From Coralloluteibacterium stylophorae (GTDB lineage Bacteria > Pseudomonadota > Gammaproteobacteria > Xanthomonadales > Xanthomonadaceae), in NCBI RefSeq assembly GCF_018122625.2, contig NZ_JAGQFT020000003.1, positions 186,001 through 250,000 on the forward strand: a DNA stretch of 64,000 nucleotides, written 5' to 3'. Positions 37,591-48,100 of the stretch are shown piece after piece (the first letter of the stretch is position 1; every line of letters begins with the position of its first letter). The position numbers and the translations under genes are program-made. The notes under the pieces are model-generated. The model was not told where the DNA came from. It saw only the letters and a program-made list of their open reading frames with translations, and ran no database searches.

Positions 37591-39504
37591 TCAGGGGACC
37601 GGCTGCGGCGCCGACTCTGCGCGCAGGCGTGCGGAGAATGCGTCAATGGGCATGCTGCCCAGATCCTCTCCCGCCCGCGTGCGCACCGCGACGGTGCCGT
37701 TCTCGCGCTCACGGTCCCCGATCACCAGCAGATAGGGGACGCGCTGCAGCGTATGGGCGCGGATCTTATAGCCGATCTTCTCGTTCCGCAAATCGGCCTC
37801 AACCCGGAATCCTTGATTTGCAAGGCTTTTCCGAGCCGCCTCGACCGCCTCCGCCTGGGCGTCGGTGATGTTGAGGACCACCGCCTGCACCGGCGCGAGC
37901 CAGGCCGGGAACTGCCCGGCGTGATGCTCGATCAGGATGCCGATGAAGCGCTCCATCGAGCCCACGATCGCCCGGTGCAGCATGACTGGATGCCGGCGCT
38001 GCGAATGCTCGTCGACGTACTCCGCGCCGAGTCGGCCCGGCATCATGAAGTCCACCTGCATCGTGCCGAGCTGCCAGGTGCGGCCGATGGCGTCGCGCAG
38101 GTGGTACTCGATCTTCGGGCCGTAGAACGCGCCCTCGCCCGGCAGTTCCTGCCACTCGACGCCGCAGGTGCCCAGCGCCGAACGCAGCGCGGACTCGGCC
38201 TTGTCCCAGGTCGCGTCGTCGCCGAGGCGCGAGTCCGGGCGCAGCGCGATCTTGACCTGGATGTCGGAGAAGCCGAAGTCCGAGTAGACCTTGAGCGCCT
38301 GCCGATGGAAGGCGGTCACCTCGGCCTCGATCTGCTCCTCGGTGCAGAACACATGCCCGTCGTCCTGGGTGAAGCCGCGCACGCGCAGGATGCCGTGCAG
38401 CGCGCCGGAGGGCTCGTTGCGATGGCAGGCGCCGAACTCGCCGTAGCGGATCGGCAGGTCGCGGTAGCTGTGCAGGCCGGCATTGAACACCTGCACGTGG
38501 CCCGGGCAGTTCATCGGCTTCAGCGCATAGGTGCGCTTCTCCGACTCGGTGAAGAACATGTTCTCCTTGTAGTTGTCCCAGTGCCCGGACTGCTTCCACA
38601 GCGAGACGTCGAGCACCTGCGGGCAGCGCACCTCCTGGTAGCCGGAGTCACGGTAGACGCCGCGCATGTACTGCTCGACCACCTGCCAGATCGCCCAGCC
38701 CCTGGGATGCCAGAAGATCAGGCCCGGGCCTTCCTCCTGCAGGTGGAACAGGTCCTGCTGCTTGCCGATGCGGCGGTGGTCGCGCTTCTCGGCCTCCTCG
38801 ATCCGCTGGATGTAGGCGGCGAGCTGCTTCTTGTCCGCCCAGGCCGTGCCGTAGATGCGCTGCAGCTGCTCGTTCTTGGCGTCGCCGCGCCAGTAGGCGC
38901 CGGAGATGCGGGTGAGCTTGAACGACTTCAGGAAGCGCGTGTTCGGCACGTGCGGGCCGCGGCACATGTCCACGTATTCCTCGTGGTAGTACAGGCCCAT
39001 CTGCGTCTCGTCGGGCATGTCCTCGATCAGGCGCAGCTTGTAGTCCTCGCCGCGCGCCCGGAACACCTCGATGACCTCGGCCCGCGGCGTCATCTTCTTG
39101 ATGACGTCGTAGTCCTTCTCGATCAGCTCCGCCATGCGCGCCTCGATCGCGGCCAGGTCCTCGGGCGTGAACGGACGCTCGTACCAGATGTCGTAGTAGA
39201 AGCCCTCCTCGATCACCGGGCCGATGACCATCTTCGCCGTCGGATACAGCTGCTTGACGGCGTGGCCGACTAGGTGCGCGCAGGAGTGGCGGATGATCTC
39301 GAGCCCGGCCTCGTCCTTGGGCGTGATGATCTGCAGGCTGGCGTCGTGGTCGATGCGGTCGACGGCGTCGACCAGGCGCCCGTCGACGCGGCCGGCGACC
39401 GTGGCCTTGGCCAGGCCGGGGCCGATGGACTGGGCGACATCCAGCACCGAGACAGGATGGTCGAACTCGCGGCGGCTGCCGTCGGGAAGCGTGATCGTGA
39501 TCAT
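37591..39504 (-). CDS. thrS: Threonyl-tRNA synthetase
   Basis: The 637-residue class II synthetase. TGS domain at 1-60 ([20 protein letters not shown]). The editing domain holds zinc-site-like [16 protein letters not shown] (about 72-87). The catalytic core contains [46 protein letters not shown] and [18 protein letters not shown]. The C-terminal anticodon domain follows. AAGGT precedes the ATG by 5 bases. It heads the thrS-infC-rpmI-rplT-pheST-ihfA-merR block. Confidence 0.97.
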   Translation of the reverse strand: MITITLPDGSRREFDHPVSVLDVAQSIGPGLAKATVAGRVDGRLVDAVDRIDHDASLQIITPKDEAGLEIIRHSCAHLVGHAVKQLYPTAKMVIGPVIEEGFYYDIWYERPFTPEDLAAIEARMAELIEKDYDVIKKMTPRAEVIEVFRARGEDYKLRLIEDMPDETQMGLYYHEEYVDMCRGPHVPNTRFLKSFKLTRISGAYWRGDAKNEQLQRIYGTAWADKKQLAAYIQRIEEAEKRDHRRIGKQQDLFHLQEEGPGLIFWHPRGWAIWQVVEQYMRGVYRDSGYQEVRCPQVLDVSLWKQSGHWDNYKENMFFTESEKRTYALKPMNCPGHVQVFNAGLHSYRDLPIRYGEFGACHRNEPSGALHGILRVRGFTQDDGHVFCTEEQIEAEVTAFHRQALKVYSDFGFSDIQVKIALRPDSRLGDDATWDKAESALRSALGTCGVEWQELPGEGAFYGPKIEYHLRDAIGRTWQLGTMQVDFMMPGRLGAEYVDEHSQRRHPVMLHRAIVGSMERFIGILIEHHAGQFPAWLAPVQAVVLNITDAQAEAVEAARKSLANQGFRVEADLRNEKIGYKIRAHTLQRVPYLLVIGDRERENGTVAVRTRAGEDLGSMPIDAFSARLRAESAPQPVP

Positions 39505-39748
39505 GGGGACCTTGCGTGGACGACGCGCCGCAGCGTGGCGCGCATCGGGGAGCGGATGGGGCGAGCGAGGACGCGCCGACCGTGCGGCGGCGCGGGAGGA
39601 TTCAGCGCTGGATGGCGGTAGTGCTCATGTCGCACGCTCGACCCGGGATCGCCCTCGGGCCACCTCTCCTTCGCGCGCGGCGGCATGCCGCGCAGGTCGC
39701 GAAAACCTATGGGCCGCCCGGCGCAGTGTCAACGCCACGGCGGAAACG
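39505..39748 (-). promoter_or_regulatory. thrS promoter and long leader
   Basis: On the minus strand a perfect -35 TTGACA (39732-39727) is followed after 15 bp by CATAGG (39711-39706), a fair -10. This gives a thrS leader of about 195 nt with several GC stems. A long thrS leader fits autogenous control by ThrRS as in E. coli, but I did not find a convincing tRNA-Thr mimic. No gene is seen in the leader. Confidence 0.6.
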
Positions 39749-39770
39749 AAAAACCCGGCGCGCGGCCGGG
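39749..39770 (-). terminator. Terminator after tRNA-Val
   Basis: Stem CCCGGC / GCCGGG with loop GCGCG is followed on the minus strand by TTTTTCGTTT. It lies 35 bp downstream of tRNA-Val. The thrS -35 box is just beyond. Confidence 0.8.
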
Positions 39771-39804
39771 CTGTTCGCGATCACCTTCGGCCCTCGGCCG
39801 GAGG

Positions 39805-39879
39805 TGGTGGGCGGTACAGGGTTCGAACCTGTGACCCCTACCATGTCAAGGTAGTGCTCTACCGCTGAGCTAACCGCCC
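39805..39879 (-). tRNA. tRNA-Val (GAC anticodon)
   Basis: A 75-nt cloverleaf. The acceptor GGGCGGT pairs with ACCGCCC, the anticodon GAC is in the loop TTGACAT, the T arm is GGTTCGAACC, and CCA is encoded. Upstream on the minus strand TTGTCG (39939-39934) and TAGACT (39915-39910), 18 bp apart, make a good promoter. Confidence 0.96.
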
Positions 39880-40032
39880 GCTTGTCCCGCAGTGCCATGC
39901 GGGCCGCGCAGTCTAGCACCACGCTGCAGCAGCCGACAATCACCCGAATGCAGCCGTGCGGCGCTTCGCCAGCGCGATATGCTTCCGCGTCGCCCGCAAG
40001 CTCCCGCATACGCCCGCCACCATCCACGATCG

Positions 40033-40668
40033 ATGTCACTATCCACACCCTCCCTCGACAAGGACATCCTGATCGGCGGCTGCAATCGCCTTCCGATCCT
40101 GATCGATTACTTGCGATTGATCGCCGAGGTGCAAGCGCTCCCCACGGACTTCTGGGGGAGCCGGGGCGGCCGCGTCGGGGTCCATCGCGCTGCCGAGGCG
40201 GTGTTCCTACGCGGCTACGCGCCCGCCGAAGGCGACAAGCCGATCGAGGACCGCCCTGCTCTCGAGCACACGCCGTACATCCGCCATCTGATCAAGGAAG
40301 TCGTGCCAGCTCGTGCGCAGCGCTGCCTGCTGGCAAAGCTTCACGCAGGTGCCCGGATCCCGCTGCATATGGATCGGGGCAACTACTTCCGCGCCACGAT
40401 CCGGGTGCACTTCCCGGTTCAGACAGACCCGAGCGTGATCATGTACGCCCGCGGCCACGCCTACACGATGCGTCCGGGGGAAGTCTGGGCGCTGAACAAT
40501 TCGAACCTACATGCCGTTCTCAACGATTGGGACCAGCCGCGCACGCATCTGATCTGCGATTTCCTGCCGGATCCGGCGCTACTGGATCTACTCGGGCGCG
40601 GTGAACGCGACCTCGGCAGGACCGCGCACGAGCTGGACGATCGCGTCCGTGCGCCGCACCAGGCCTGA
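40033..40668 (+). CDS. Aspartyl/asparaginyl beta-hydroxylase-like 2-oxoglutarate dioxygenase
   Basis: A 211-residue double-stranded beta-helix protein. The iron ligands are visible as His112-x-Asp114 (IPLHMDRGNYFRATIRVH) and His160 (NNSNLHAVLND). The 2-oxoglutarate-binding Arg is about 170 (QPRTHLICDF). It probably hydroxylates an Asp/Asn or other side chain in a protein or peptide. The target is unknown. The ATG at 40033 removes an upstream frame overlapping the tRNA leader. Codon use is less GC3-biased than in neighbours. It overlaps the start of the sulfotransferase-like frame, suggesting a two-gene unit. Confidence 0.8.
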   Translation: MSLSTPSLDKDILIGGCNRLPILIDYLRLIAEVQALPTDFWGSRGGRVGVHRAAEAVFLRGYAPAEGDKPIEDRPALEHTPYIRHLIKEVVPARAQRCLLAKLHAGARIPLHMDRGNYFRATIRVHFPVQTDPSVIMYARGHAYTMRPGEVWALNNSNLHAVLNDWDQPRTHLICDFLPDPALLDLLGRGERDLGRTAHELDDRVRAPHQA

Positions 40669-41370
40669 CCTGCTCGTCGCGCCGACCTTCGTCTTCCTGC
40701 ACCTGCACAAGTCCGCGGCACCTTCGTCAACAGGTTCCTCGCCGCAACCATTCCTGGCATCCGGCAGGTGGGCTACCACCTGCCCTACAGCCATGCCCCC
40801 GCCGCAGCGCATGCCCTTCCGGTTCTGGGGACGGTGCGCAATCCGTGGGCCTACTACGTCTCCTGGTACGCCTTCCAGTCGGCGATGCCGACGCCGAATC
40901 CCCTGTTCCGTTTGGTCAGCGACGAGGGGCGCCGCGATTTCGCTCAGACGCTCCGCGACCTGCTTGCCTTGGAAAGCAGCGAAGGCATCCGTCGGCTCCG
41001 CGCTGTCCTGCCAGAGCGCTTCCCCGGGCGCGGGCTCAATCTCACGAGGGAATGCGTCACAAGCTGGCAGGACACCGGTGTTGGCTTCTACAGCTTCCTC
41101 TATCGCCGCATGTATGCAGGATGCACGAACCTCAGCCTCCTCGGGACCGACGACCTGCGTGCCGGGCTGGCGCGGTTCCTCGTCGCGAACGGCATTCCGC
41201 TCACCGAGCTTCAGCGCGAGCGACTCGAAGCCGCTCCGCCGGCAAACACGAGCCGACACGCCCACTACAGCAGGTACTACGATGCTGACCTGCGGGATCT
41301 GGTCGCCGAACGCGATGCGGACCTGATCCGCACGCACGACTACCGCTTCGAGTGCATGAACGAAGCGTAG
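40649..41370 (+). pseudogene. Sulfotransferase-like gene with a frameshift near 40714
   Basis: The first frame, from GTG 40649, reads RRTRPDLLVAPTFVFLHLHKS and then loses sense. Adding one base around 40713-40718 restores a PAPS-binding loop HKSGGTFVNRFLAATIPG. The second frame continues to the stop at 41370 with GTVRNPWAYYVSWYAF (3'-phosphate motif), a helical body and YSRYYDADLRDLVAERDADLI, typical of sulfotransferase-family ends. The total would be about 240 residues. Either a real one-base loss has inactivated the gene or the sequence has an error in a GCGGC run. It follows the hydroxylase gene with overlap. Confidence 0.75.
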
Positions 41371-41388
41371 GGATCGACGCGTACGCAG

Positions 41389-43422
41389 TCAGGCCTTCAG
41401 CGTCGCCGCCTTGATCTTCTGGATCTGGTCGCGGACGCGGGCGGCGTCCTCGAACTCGAGGTCCTGGGCGTGCTTGTACATGCGCTGCTCGAGCTGCTTG
41501 ATGCGCCCGGCGAGCTGGGCCGGCGAGAGCGCGGCGTAATCCTCGCGCTCCTCGGCCACCGCCGCGCCCTTCTTGCGCCCGCGCCCCTTGCCGCCGACCT
41601 TCTCCATCTCCGGTTCGGCGCGCGCGCCTTCCATGACGTCCATGATCGCGCGGCGCACCGACTGCGGGGTGATGCCGTGCTCGGCGTTGTATTCGATCTG
41701 GCGGTTGCGGCGCCGGTCGGTCTCGTCGAGCGCGGCCTGCATCGAGCGCGTCACCGAGTCGGCGTACAGGATCGCCTTGCCGCGCACGTTGCGCGCGGCG
41801 CGGCCGATGGTCTGGATCAGCGAGCCCGACGAGCGCAGGAAGCCCTCCTTGTCGGCGTCGAGGATGGCGACCAGCGAGACCTCGGGCATGTCCAGGCCCT
41901 CGCGCAGAAGGTTGATGCCGACCAGCACGTCGAACTTGCCCAGGCGCAGGTCGCGGATGATCTCCACGCGCTCGACGGTATCGATGTCGGAGTGCAGGTA
42001 GCGGACCTTGATCTCGTGCTCGGCGAGGTATTCGGTGAGGTTCTCCGCCATGCGCTTGGTCAGGGTGGTGATCAGCACGCGGTCGCCCATCGCCACGCGC
42101 TGGTGGATCTCGCCCAGCACGTCGTCGACCTGGGTCGCCACCGGCCGGATCTCGACCTCCGGGTCGATCAACCCGGTCGGCCGCACCACCAGCTCGATGA
42201 CATTGTTGTCGGACTTCTCCAGCTCATACTTGCCCGGCGTCGCGGACACGAAGACCATCCGCGGCGCGCGCAGCTCCCACTCCTCGAAGCGCAGCGGGCG
42301 GTTGTCCATCGCCGAGGGCAGGCGGAAGCCGAACTCCACCAGCGTCTCCTTGCGCGCCCGGTCGCCGCGGTACATGCCGCCGATCTGCGGCACGGTGACG
42401 TGGGATTCGTCGAGCACCAGCAGCGCATCCGGCGGCAGGTAGTCGAACAGGGTCGGTGGCGGCTCGCCCGCCTCGCGCCGGGTCATGTGCCGCGAGTAGT
42501 TCTCGATGCCCTGGCAGAAGCCGACCTCGGCCATCATCTCCAGGTCGAACTTGGTCCGCTGCTCGAGACGCTGGGCCTCCAGCAACTTGTTGTTCCTGTA
42601 GAGCCAGTCGAGCCGCTCGCGCAGCTCGACCTTGATCGTCTCGACCGCGTTGAGGACGCTCTGGCGCGTGCTGGCGTAGTGGGTCTTGGGATAGATCGTG
42701 TAGCGCGGGATCCTGCGCAGCACTTCGCCGGTGAGCGGATCGAACAGGCTCATGCCCTCGATCTCGCCGTCGAACAGCTCGATGCGCACGGCCTCCGCGT
42801 CGGATTCGGCCGGGAACACGTCCACCACCTCGCCCCTCACGCGATAGGTACCGCGGCGCAGCTCGACGTCGTTGCGCGTGTACTGCAGTTCGGTCAGCTG
42901 GCGGATCAGCTGGCGCTGGTCGATGTGCTCGCCCTTGGCCAGGATCAGGCGCAGCGACAGGTAGTCCTCGGGGTCGCCGAGGCCGTAGATCGCCGACACC
43001 GTGGCGACGATCAGCGCGTCCGGTCGCGACAGCAGCGCCTTGGTCGCAGCCAGGCGCATCTGCTCGATGTGGTCGTTGATCGAGCTGTCCTTCTCGATGA
43101 AGGTGTCCGAGGCCGGCACGTAGGCCTCCGGCTGGTAGTAGTCGTAGTAGCTGACGAAGTACTCCACCGCGTTCTTCGGGAAGAACGACTTGAACTCGCC
43201 GTAGAGCTGGGCCGCGAGGGTCTTGTTCGGCGCCATGACCAGGGTCGGCCGCTGGACCGCCTGGATCATGTTGGCGATGGTGAAGGTCTTGCCCGATCCG
43301 GTGACGCCGAGCAGGGTCTGGTGCGCGAGGCCCGCGTCGAAGCCCTCGATGAGGCGCCTGATCGCCTGCGGCTGGTCGCCGGAGGGGGTGTAGGGAGAAA
43401 CCAGCTCGAAACGATCGCTCAT
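41389..43422 (-). CDS. uvrB: Excinuclease ABC subunit B
   Basis: The 677-residue helicase-like subunit of nucleotide excision repair. Walker A is [14 protein letters not shown], the beta-hairpin region is [13 protein letters not shown], and the DEAD-like box is [11 protein letters not shown]. Motifs V/VI are in [18 protein letters not shown] and [15 protein letters not shown]-terminal UVR motif ([24 protein letters not shown]) binds UvrC. No LexA-type operator was recognised upstream. Confidence 0.98.
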   Translation of the reverse strand: MSDRFELVSPYTPSGDQPQAIRRLIEGFDAGLAHQTLLGVTGSGKTFTIANMIQAVQRPTLVMAPNKTLAAQLYGEFKSFFPKNAVEYFVSYYDYYQPEAYVPASDTFIEKDSSINDHIEQMRLAATKALLSRPDALIVATVSAIYGLGDPEDYLSLRLILAKGEHIDQRQLIRQLTELQYTRNDVELRRGTYRVRGEVVDVFPAESDAEAVRIELFDGEIEGMSLFDPLTGEVLRRIPRYTIYPKTHYASTRQSVLNAVETIKVELRERLDWLYRNNKLLEAQRLEQRTKFDLEMMAEVGFCQGIENYSRHMTRREAGEPPPTLFDYLPPDALLVLDESHVTVPQIGGMYRGDRARKETLVEFGFRLPSAMDNRPLRFEEWELRAPRMVFVSATPGKYELEKSDNNVIELVVRPTGLIDPEVEIRPVATQVDDVLGEIHQRVAMGDRVLITTLTKRMAENLTEYLAEHEIKVRYLHSDIDTVERVEIIRDLRLGKFDVLVGINLLREGLDMPEVSLVAILDADKEGFLRSSGSLIQTIGRAARNVRGKAILYADSVTRSMQAALDETDRRRNRQIEYNAEHGITPQSVRRAIMDVMEGARAEPEMEKVGGKGRGRKKGAAVAEEREDYAALSPAQLAGRIKQLEQRMYKHAQDLEFEDAARVRDQIQKIKAATLKA

Positions 43423-43583
43423 GACCGCCAGTGTGGGGTCGCGGCACGTGAACCTAAAGCGGAAGCCTGAATGGTGGGAGGCCCGGACGAGGAGATTTCC
43501 GAGGGCGCCGCGCGCCCGACGGCGGCGGCGCGGGAAGTCTTCGCCGCGGATGCTGTGCGTCCACCCACCAGAAAGGCAGGCCG

Positions 43584-44132
43584 ATGCGCAGCCGCAGGAA
43601 CGGACTCACGCTGCTGGAACTCCTCGTCGTGGTGGCGATCCTCGCGATCGTCACCACCGTCGGGCTGCCGGCCTTCGGCGACGTGCTGCAACGCACGCGC
43701 GCGCAGACGGCGATGCACCAGCTGACCGCCAGCATCGCCAGCGCACGCTTGGCCGCAATCCAGCATCGACGCCCGTTGGCGCTGTGCCCGGCGGACGCCG
43801 CAGGCGCCTGCGTGGACGAGCCCGACTGGAGCGCGGGCTGGCTGGTGTTCGTGGATGCGGACGGCAACGACCGGCCCGACACCGACGCCGACCTCGTCCG
43901 CCACGTCCAGACCTCCGGACGCATCGCGATCCGCTCCAGCGCCGGGCGCACGCGCATCCGCGTCCAGCGCGACGGCCGCAGCGGCGGCAGCAACCTCAGC
44001 CTCAGCCTGTGCTCCGAGGACGCCGAGCCGCGCCTGCTGGGCAGGGTCATCCTGAACATCAGCGGCCGCACCCGCAGCGAGCGCCCGACCGCCCCCACCC
44101 CCTGTCCGTTCGCGCCCGGCGGCGCCGGCTGA
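43584..44132 (+). CDS. Type IV pilin-like FimT/GspH pseudopilin
   Basis: A 182-residue prepilin-like protein. The short basic leader ends at Gly7, and the first residues of the mature chain ([18 protein letters not shown]) form the class III signal with Glu at +5-like position. The C-terminal part is the GspH/FimT domain ([29 protein letters not shown]). In FimT-like proteins this tip domain can bind DNA for natural transformation. It is solitary, 160 bp from divergent uvrB and 7 kb from the fimU operon. Confidence 0.85.
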   Translation: MRSRRNGLTLLELLVVVAILAIVTTVGLPAFGDVLQRTRAQTAMHQLTASIASARLAAIQHRRPLALCPADAAGACVDEPDWSAGWLVFVDADGNDRPDTDADLVRHVQTSGRIAIRSSAGRTRIRVQRDGRSGGSNLSLSLCSEDAEPRLLGRVILNISGRTRSERPTAPTPCPFAPGGAG

Positions 44133-44162
44133 GCGGCGACCGTCTGATGAGCGGACGGCCGC

Positions 44163-44190
44163 TTGACCGCCTGTCCCGGTCGGCTACAAT
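44163..44190 (+). promoter_or_regulatory. tRNA-Asn promoter
   Basis: -35 TTGACC (44163-44168), a 16-bp spacer and -10 TACAAT (44185-44190) stand 10 bp before the mature tRNA 5' end. Confidence 0.8.
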
Positions 44191-44200
44191 TGTCGACCCC

Positions 44201-44277
44201 GCCCGAATAGCTCAGCCGGTTAGAGCACTTGACTGTTAATCAGGGGGTCGTTGGTTCGAGTCCAACTTCGGGCGCCA
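44201..44277 (+). tRNA. tRNA-Asn (GTT anticodon)
   Basis: A 77-nt cloverleaf. The acceptor GCCCGAA pairs with TTCGGGC, the anticodon loop CTGTTAA has GTT, and the T loop is GGTTCGAGTCC. CCA is encoded. It has its own promoter and terminator. Confidence 0.96.
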
Positions 44278-44288
44278 GATCGTAGAAG

Positions 44289-44316
44289 AGGCCCTGCGCA
44301 AGCAGGGCCTTTCTTG
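44289..44316 (+). terminator. Rho-independent terminator of tRNA-Asn
   Basis: A 9-bp stem AGGCCCTGC / GCAGGGCCT with tetraloop GCAA (44298-44301) is followed by TTCTTGTT. Confidence 0.9.
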
Positions 44317-44629
44317 TTGGTGGGGACGGGCGGCAGCGACAGGACGATGGCCGCGGATCGCGGCACCGCTCTCGCGGGACGACATCCACCGCGGCTCCCG
44401 CCGTCTGCCTGCCGCGCTTGCTCCCGGCGGCGACCCGACGCTCGGCGGTACGAGCGTCGGTCCTATCCACCGCCATCAGGTGCGAGCCGCCTCGGCATCT
44501 CCTCGATCCGCATTCCCACGCGTGTCGCGAGACCCTGTCGACCCGCCTGCGCCCGGGGCACCAGCGATGGCCGGCCACGGCCTCACCGGTAGCCCGCGGC
44601 CTCCCGAAGGCGTAGAGGCCGCTGACGGA
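44317..44629. other. Gene-free stretch between tRNA-Asn and pilE
   Basis: No ORF here has recognisable motifs or a ribosome-binding site. Near its right end GCGGCCTC (44596-44603) pairs with GAGGCCGC (44615-44622) over an 11-base loop. This is a weak terminator candidate for the leftward pilus operon, without a T tract. Confidence 0.4.
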
Positions 44630-45100
44630 TCAGGGGGTACGGCCGAACTGGCACTCCGCGTCGGTTCCGGCCGAGTGGGTCTTCACGCCTGCGTGGTTGA
44701 TCGTCAGCGTGCCGCAGCGATCCTGCGCCTGCGGCGTACCGCTCCTGGGGGCAGCGCGCACGGTGAAGGTGGACTGGCTGGGGGTCCCCACGAACGCGAG
44801 GTCATAGAACCCGGTCCCGTCGCGCGGGGACTGCGTCGCCGGAAGAGTGAAGCCGGCGTAGGTGTTGTTGACGGTGTGGTAGCGCTCCGCCAGCTGCGCG
44901 AACTCGACCAGGTCGGCCTTCGCCTGCCCGCGGCGCGACTTGCGCACGTGCTCCTGGTAGGAGGGATAGGCGATCGCCGCGAGAATGGCGACGATCGCGA
45001 CGACGATCATCAACTCGATCAGCGTGAAGCCCCCGGCGCGACCCTCGCGCGCCGCCCTGTGCCATGCATGCATCGCACCCCTCAGGCTGCTCCTCGTCAT
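44630..45100 (-). CDS. pilE: Type IV pilin PilE-like protein
   Basis: A 156-residue prepilin with a long basic leader of 24 residues ending in Gly (REGRAGG). The mature N-terminus FTLIELMIVVAIVAILAAIAYPSY has Phe1 and Glu5. The globular part has the PilE-type DLVEFAQLAERYHTVNNTY and two C-terminal Cys (QDRCGTL, DAECQFG) for the D-loop disulfide. GGAGG lies 8 bases before the ATG. The start overlaps the pilY1 stop (ATGA), making it the last gene of the minor-pilin operon. It probably assembles with the priming complex and is not the major pilin. Confidence 0.9.
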   Translation of the reverse strand: MTRSSLRGAMHAWHRAAREGRAGGFTLIELMIVVAIVAILAAIAYPSYQEHVRKSRRGQAKADLVEFAQLAERYHTVNNTYAGFTLPATQSPRDGTGFYDLAFVGTPSQSTFTVRAAPRSGTPQAQDRCGTLTINHAGVKTHSAGTDAECQFGRTP

Positions 45101-48100
45101 TCGACCTGCCTCCACGATTGGCGTCCACACGGGTAGGGAAGATAGAGCGGCTCGACGAGCCCTGCAGTCGTGACCGTCATCCAACAGCCCTGCTCGGGCG
45201 TCGACGGCGGCGCCCCGGGGGCACTGAGGTCGTCCGGAGCGCCCGGCTGCAGCCGCGGCAGCACGTTGACGCCGACGTCCTTGACCGGTGCGGTACCGCC
45301 GGTATTGAGGATCACGCTCGCGGTTCCCTCGCTCGGATTGTTGCCGCTCGGCGATCCGTAGCGCGCGTTCGACAGCGCCGCGGCGCCGGAGCTCGCGTTC
45401 AATCCGAACAGCCAGTTCGATCCGTTCGTGCTGCACCCGGCACTGCCGTCCTGCGGCGCATAGGTCGGCATGAACACGATGCCCGATGCGATGCGCGGAT
45501 AGCCGACGAAGCGCTCTCCAGCAGGCAGGTCCACGTACCAGCCAGAGGCGAAGCTCGGACCGCTGCCCGTCATCGAGATGCTGCGCTCGGTGGCGCCGCC
45601 GCCCACGGAATAACCCTGGAGGTTGCCGCGGCTCAACGAGCTGGTGACGCTGCCCCGCACGGTGTCGTTCACGGCATACAGCGACTGCACCGAACGATCG
45701 TCCGGATCGCCCTGGAAGGAGAAGCTTCCGCTTCCGAAGTACAGCATCACGCCGGCATTGGGGCCTGCCGCCGCGGTCATGCCACCGATGATGGGCTGCC
45801 GGTAGGTCTGCCCGCCTTCGACAAAGGACCGCGTGGTGAAGACAGGCGTCGTCACCGTCGCCGGAGCGGAACTGCGCAGATCGAACTTCCACAGCGCGCC
45901 CTTCTGGTCGGCTGCGTACACGGTATCGGCGAAGCCGTCGCGGACGATGCCGTTGAGCTGATTGGCGCCGTCCGGTCCCCAGCGATCGACCACCACGATG
46001 TTGCCCAGGCCATTGCTGCCGGCAGGCACGCCGGCACCTGCCTCCACCGCTTCGATCATCGTGATCGACGGCGCGCCCGAGGCGATGTCCACGACGAACA
46101 GCACCGCCTTGCCGCTGGCGCTGTTGTAGCCATTGCCGAAGATCGCCTTCCAGCGCACCACCCCGTCGCTCTTCACCGGGACGATGACCGGGCGACCGAG
46201 CACATGGCCGATGTTCGCGCGCACGGCGTCGCTGAGCGAAGCGTCGAGGTCGCTGATCTCCCACAGCCGGTCCGCGGGATCGAAGTTGGCGGGGTCCGAC
46301 ACGTTGAGGGCGAAGACCCCACGCCCGCCAGCGCCAGCCGTGCCGACGAGCACCGTTTCCCACGCGTTGCCTACGTAGGCGTCGGACACGGTGACGGGGC
46401 CGTCGACGTAGTACCGGTGGCTGAACTTCTGGTCGCTGCGGTTATCGGGCTCGTAGGGAAACAGCAGGTTGCCCATGTGCCCCAGCGCGGTTGCGGGAAC
46501 ATAGGCGAACTCCTCGCGCCCCCCGCTTCCGCCCACCTGGTTGTCCGCGTCCATCCCGCCGTCGAACGCGTGCAGCATGCCGTCGTTGGCGCCGGCGTAG
46601 ACCATGTAGCGGCGCGACTGCTTGGTGGTGTTGAGATAGGTACGGTAGCTCGTCCCATACGGGGCCGGCAGCGAACCGTAGCCGTAGTCGTCGTCGGGCG
46701 AGCTGATCACGGGAGTGGAGTTGACGATGTCGCCCAGGCGCGACGAGCGCTTGCGCAGCTTGCCGGTGTCGCCCGAGCGCTCCAGCGTGCGGTCGCCGAG
46801 GAGATAGTTGACGGCCTGCGTCCTATCCACGCCGAGTGCGGCGATTTCGCCCGACGTGCAGCGCACCATGCCGGGATAGAGGCCGTCCGGCTTCGTGCAG
46901 ACGTCATCGAGGCTGATGTTGGCGGCATTGAAGCGGACGACGGTGCCGCCCTTGGTGGCGTAAACGTCGCGGCTAGCGGCCGCAGGCATCGCTGCAGCCG
47001 CTTCCCAGAGGTACTGGAACTCGGTCGCCGTCCCGGCCGTATTGGTGCGGACGCGCTGCGCCGTCAGGGTGCTGAACCAGTCGGTGCCCTCGTCGCGGGC
47101 CTCATAGGTCGGGCTGACGGAGAGCGAGCCGGCTCCGACGCGCGCGCCGCTCATGGCCAGGGTGCCCGACGGCGTCGCGGCTCCCGGCACGGATGCGAGG
47201 ATGCGGCGCATGGCCAGGGTGATCGCTTCCGGCGTGCTCGCGTTGATCATCTCGCCGCGCGCGTTGATCGTCGCGTGCCACATCTCGTCGACGGCATGCG
47301 GGCTGAGGTCGACACGCGAGGTGTGCCAGCTCGGCGGTTGGTCGAACGGACTGGGGTTCACCACCCATGGCTGCTCGGGATCCTGCTGATATTCGTCGCC
47401 GTAGAGGTTGCCGAGGGTTCCCAGGGTGATCCCGTAGAAGTTCATGTGCAGGTTGGTCTGGCAATCCAGGCGAGGGTCCGGATTGTCGGCGGAGCATCCG
47501 CTCGGAACCGGCACGTTGTTCGTGTCGAATCCTCCCGGACGCAGGCTTTCCAGATAATAGGGCAGCACGATGTCTGCCATCGTGTTGGGGACCTTATCCT
47601 CGAAAGGCGCGCCGAGGCCGTCGTCCTGAAGCGTCGAGGAGGGGCTGCTGGTGTCGTTGATGTAGCCGTCGGTGAAGAGCATGCCGGCGTTGCGCTGGCA
47701 GGTCAGCTGCACCGGGGCGTTGTTGCCGGAGCGCTGGAACTGCTTCCCCAGATGATCCACCGCGCGACGGCTCGGTGTATTGCCGCTCGCAGGGATCTTG
47801 TACAGTCCCTCGAACAGATCCTCCTTCTCGTCCGGATCGGTCAGGTCGTACATGGTCACGTTGTCGCGCACGTTCATGAGGAACCAGCCGACCCGCATGT
47901 TCTGTACGTCGAGCAGCGAATTGGTCAGGCCGGAGATGAGCGCCTCGCGCCGCGTCCGGTAGTAGGTGAACCAGTTGGCGAAGTTCTGGATCGCCCGCGC
48001 ATAAAGCTCCTGGCTCGGATAGTTGGACCGCCTGATCTCATACCGGTACAGGGTGGTATCAGGGGGACCGCCGACCGGATTCACGACAGGCAGCGGCGTA

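Noticed and set aside
40601-41326. 241-codon frame covering the sulfotransferase region as an intact gene
   Set aside because: After about residue 38 it has no sulfotransferase features. The conserved motifs continue in another frame, so a frameshift is the better reading.
39805-41370. Genomic island integrated at tRNA-Val
   Set aside because: Integrases target the tRNA 3' end, which faces thrS, whereas the possibly acquired genes lie on the 5' side. No integrase or duplicated tRNA end was seen.
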